Of a DNA stretch of 29,499 bases, positions 28,583 through 29,499 are shown one piece after another (within the stretch, counting starts at the first letter, position 1; each line of letters opens with the position of its first letter). Under the pieces are notes generated by a model that searched no databases, was not told where the DNA came from, and saw nothing but the letters and a program-made list of their open reading frames with translations. The stretch is from the NCBI GenBank assembly GCA_032718475.1, contig JAUCBJ010008303.1, positions 1-29,499 on the forward strand, read 5' to 3'. The translations under genes and the position numbers were made by a program. The stretch is from Nemertoderma westbladi (Eukaryota; Xenacoelomorpha; Nemertodermatida; Nemertodermatidae).

Positions 28583-29499
28583 GGGATTGCGCTAGTGTAC
28601 CTGTCACCGAGGGCCGCTCACGGAGTTGCGCTAGTGTACCTGTCACCGAGGGACCGCTCACGGAGTTGCGCTAGTGTACCTGTCACCGAGGGCCGCTCAC
28701 GGAGTTGCGCTAGTGTACCTGTCACCGAGGGCCGCTCACGGAGTTGCGCTAGTGTACCTGTCACCGAGGGCCGCTCACGGAGTTGCGCTAGTGTACCTGT
28801 CACCGAGGGCCGCTCACGGAGTTGCGCTAGTGTACCTGTCACCGAGGGCCGCTCACGGAGTTGCGCTAGTGTACCTGTCACCGAGGGCCGCTCACGGAGT
28901 TGCGCTAGTGTACCTGTCACCGAGGGCCGCTCACGGAGTTGCGCTAGTGTACCTGTCACCGAGGGCCGCTCACGGAGTTGCGCTAGTGTACCTGTCACCG
29001 AGGGCCGCTCACGGAGTTGCGCTAGTGTACCTGTCACCGAGGGCCGCTCACGGAGTTGCGCTAGTGTACCTGTCACCGAGGGCCGCTCACGGAGTTGCGC
29101 TAGTGTACCTGTCACCGAGGGCCGCTCACGGAGTTGCGCTAGTGTACCTGTCACCGAGGGCCGCTCACGGAGTTGCGCTAGTGTACCTGTCACCGAGGGC
29201 CGCTCACGGAGTTGCGCTAGTGTACCTGTCACCGAGGGCCGCTCACGGAGTTGCGCTAGTGTACCTGTCACCGAGGGCCGCTCACGGAGTTGCGCTAGTG
29301 TACCTGTCACCGAGGGCCGCTCACGGAGTTGCGCTAGTGTACCTGTCACCGGGGGCCGCTCACGGAGTTGCGCTAGTGTACCTGTCACCGAGGGCCACTC
29401 ACGGAGTTGCGCTAGTGTACCTGTCACCGAGGGCCGCTCACGGAGTTGCGCTTGTGTACCTGTCACCGAGGGCCACTCACGGAGTTGCGCTAGTGTACC
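28583..29499. repeat. Satellite array of 39-bp units, running off the window
   Basis: About 23 head-to-tail copies of a 39-bp unit containing GTTGCGCTAGTGTACCTGTC and GAGGGCCGCTCACGG are nearly identical, with only scattered changes (for example GGGCCACTC in units near the end and one extra base near 28652). The array starts abruptly at about 28583 and reaches the end of the window. Since 39 is 13 codons, one minus-strand frame stays open for 282 codons (unit TGTLAQLRERPSV), but it is a product of the repeat. Confidence 0.95.

Noticed and set aside
28618-29466. 282-codon ORF with 13-residue repeats
   Set aside because: It follows from a 39-bp satellite unit without stops in one frame; no non-repetitive protein sequence is attached.

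Overview
The window is eukaryotic: it has spliced coding exons, a spliceosomal U5 snRNA gene, LTR, LINE-type, Penelope-like and tRNA-derived retroelements, and long satellite arrays. The two host genes that can be named, a Dickkopf-3-like secreted protein and a ZNF474/ZC2HC1-type zinc-finger protein, are animal genes. The AT-rich background and the element mix fit a marine invertebrate, possibly an echinoderm or other deuterostome. That placement is inference; no single sequence here settles it.

Layout. Bases 1-3198 are mostly AT-rich non-coding DNA with a decayed retroelement coding scrap (421-672) and a DKK3-like secreted-protein ORF on the minus strand (2102-2587). Bases 3199-6951 are a satellite of about 178 units of 21 bp with a palindromic core; it stays open in several reading frames without being a gene. 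Next come two divergent U5 copies: a normal-looking gene (7823-7938, +) and a rearranged one (7132-7260, -) carrying a perfect 23-bp inverted repeat. The first two coding exons of a C2HC zinc-finger gene lie at 9256-9465 and 9735-9911, followed by an inverted pair of related tRNA-derived SINEs.

Bases 12535-24718 are one LTR retrotransposon on the minus strand, with two 1188-bp LTRs that differ at only a few places. It is BEL/Pao-like: gag, CCHC knuckles and a DSG aspartic protease run in one long ORF. The reverse transcriptase, RNase H and integrase core are missing, with the protease joined in frame to the region that normally follows RNase H. Between this ORF and the 3' LTR lies a second coding region (15282-13801), broken by stops and frameshifts, that I cannot assign.

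Bases 24719-26830 are a broken LINE-type reverse transcriptase, cut off exactly at the LTR edge. Bases 26858-28025 are a Penelope-like (GIY-YIG) element made of two 5'-truncated copies in inverted orientation, each with a poly-G tract in its 3' UTR, flanked by a 13-bp direct repeat. The window ends inside a 39-bp satellite (28583-29499).

Most of the sequence is therefore repeats and mobile DNA. The strongest candidates for something undescribed are the recently mobile, polymerase-less BEL/Pao element with its unknown 3' coding region, the inverted Penelope pair, and the fold-back-rearranged U5 copy.
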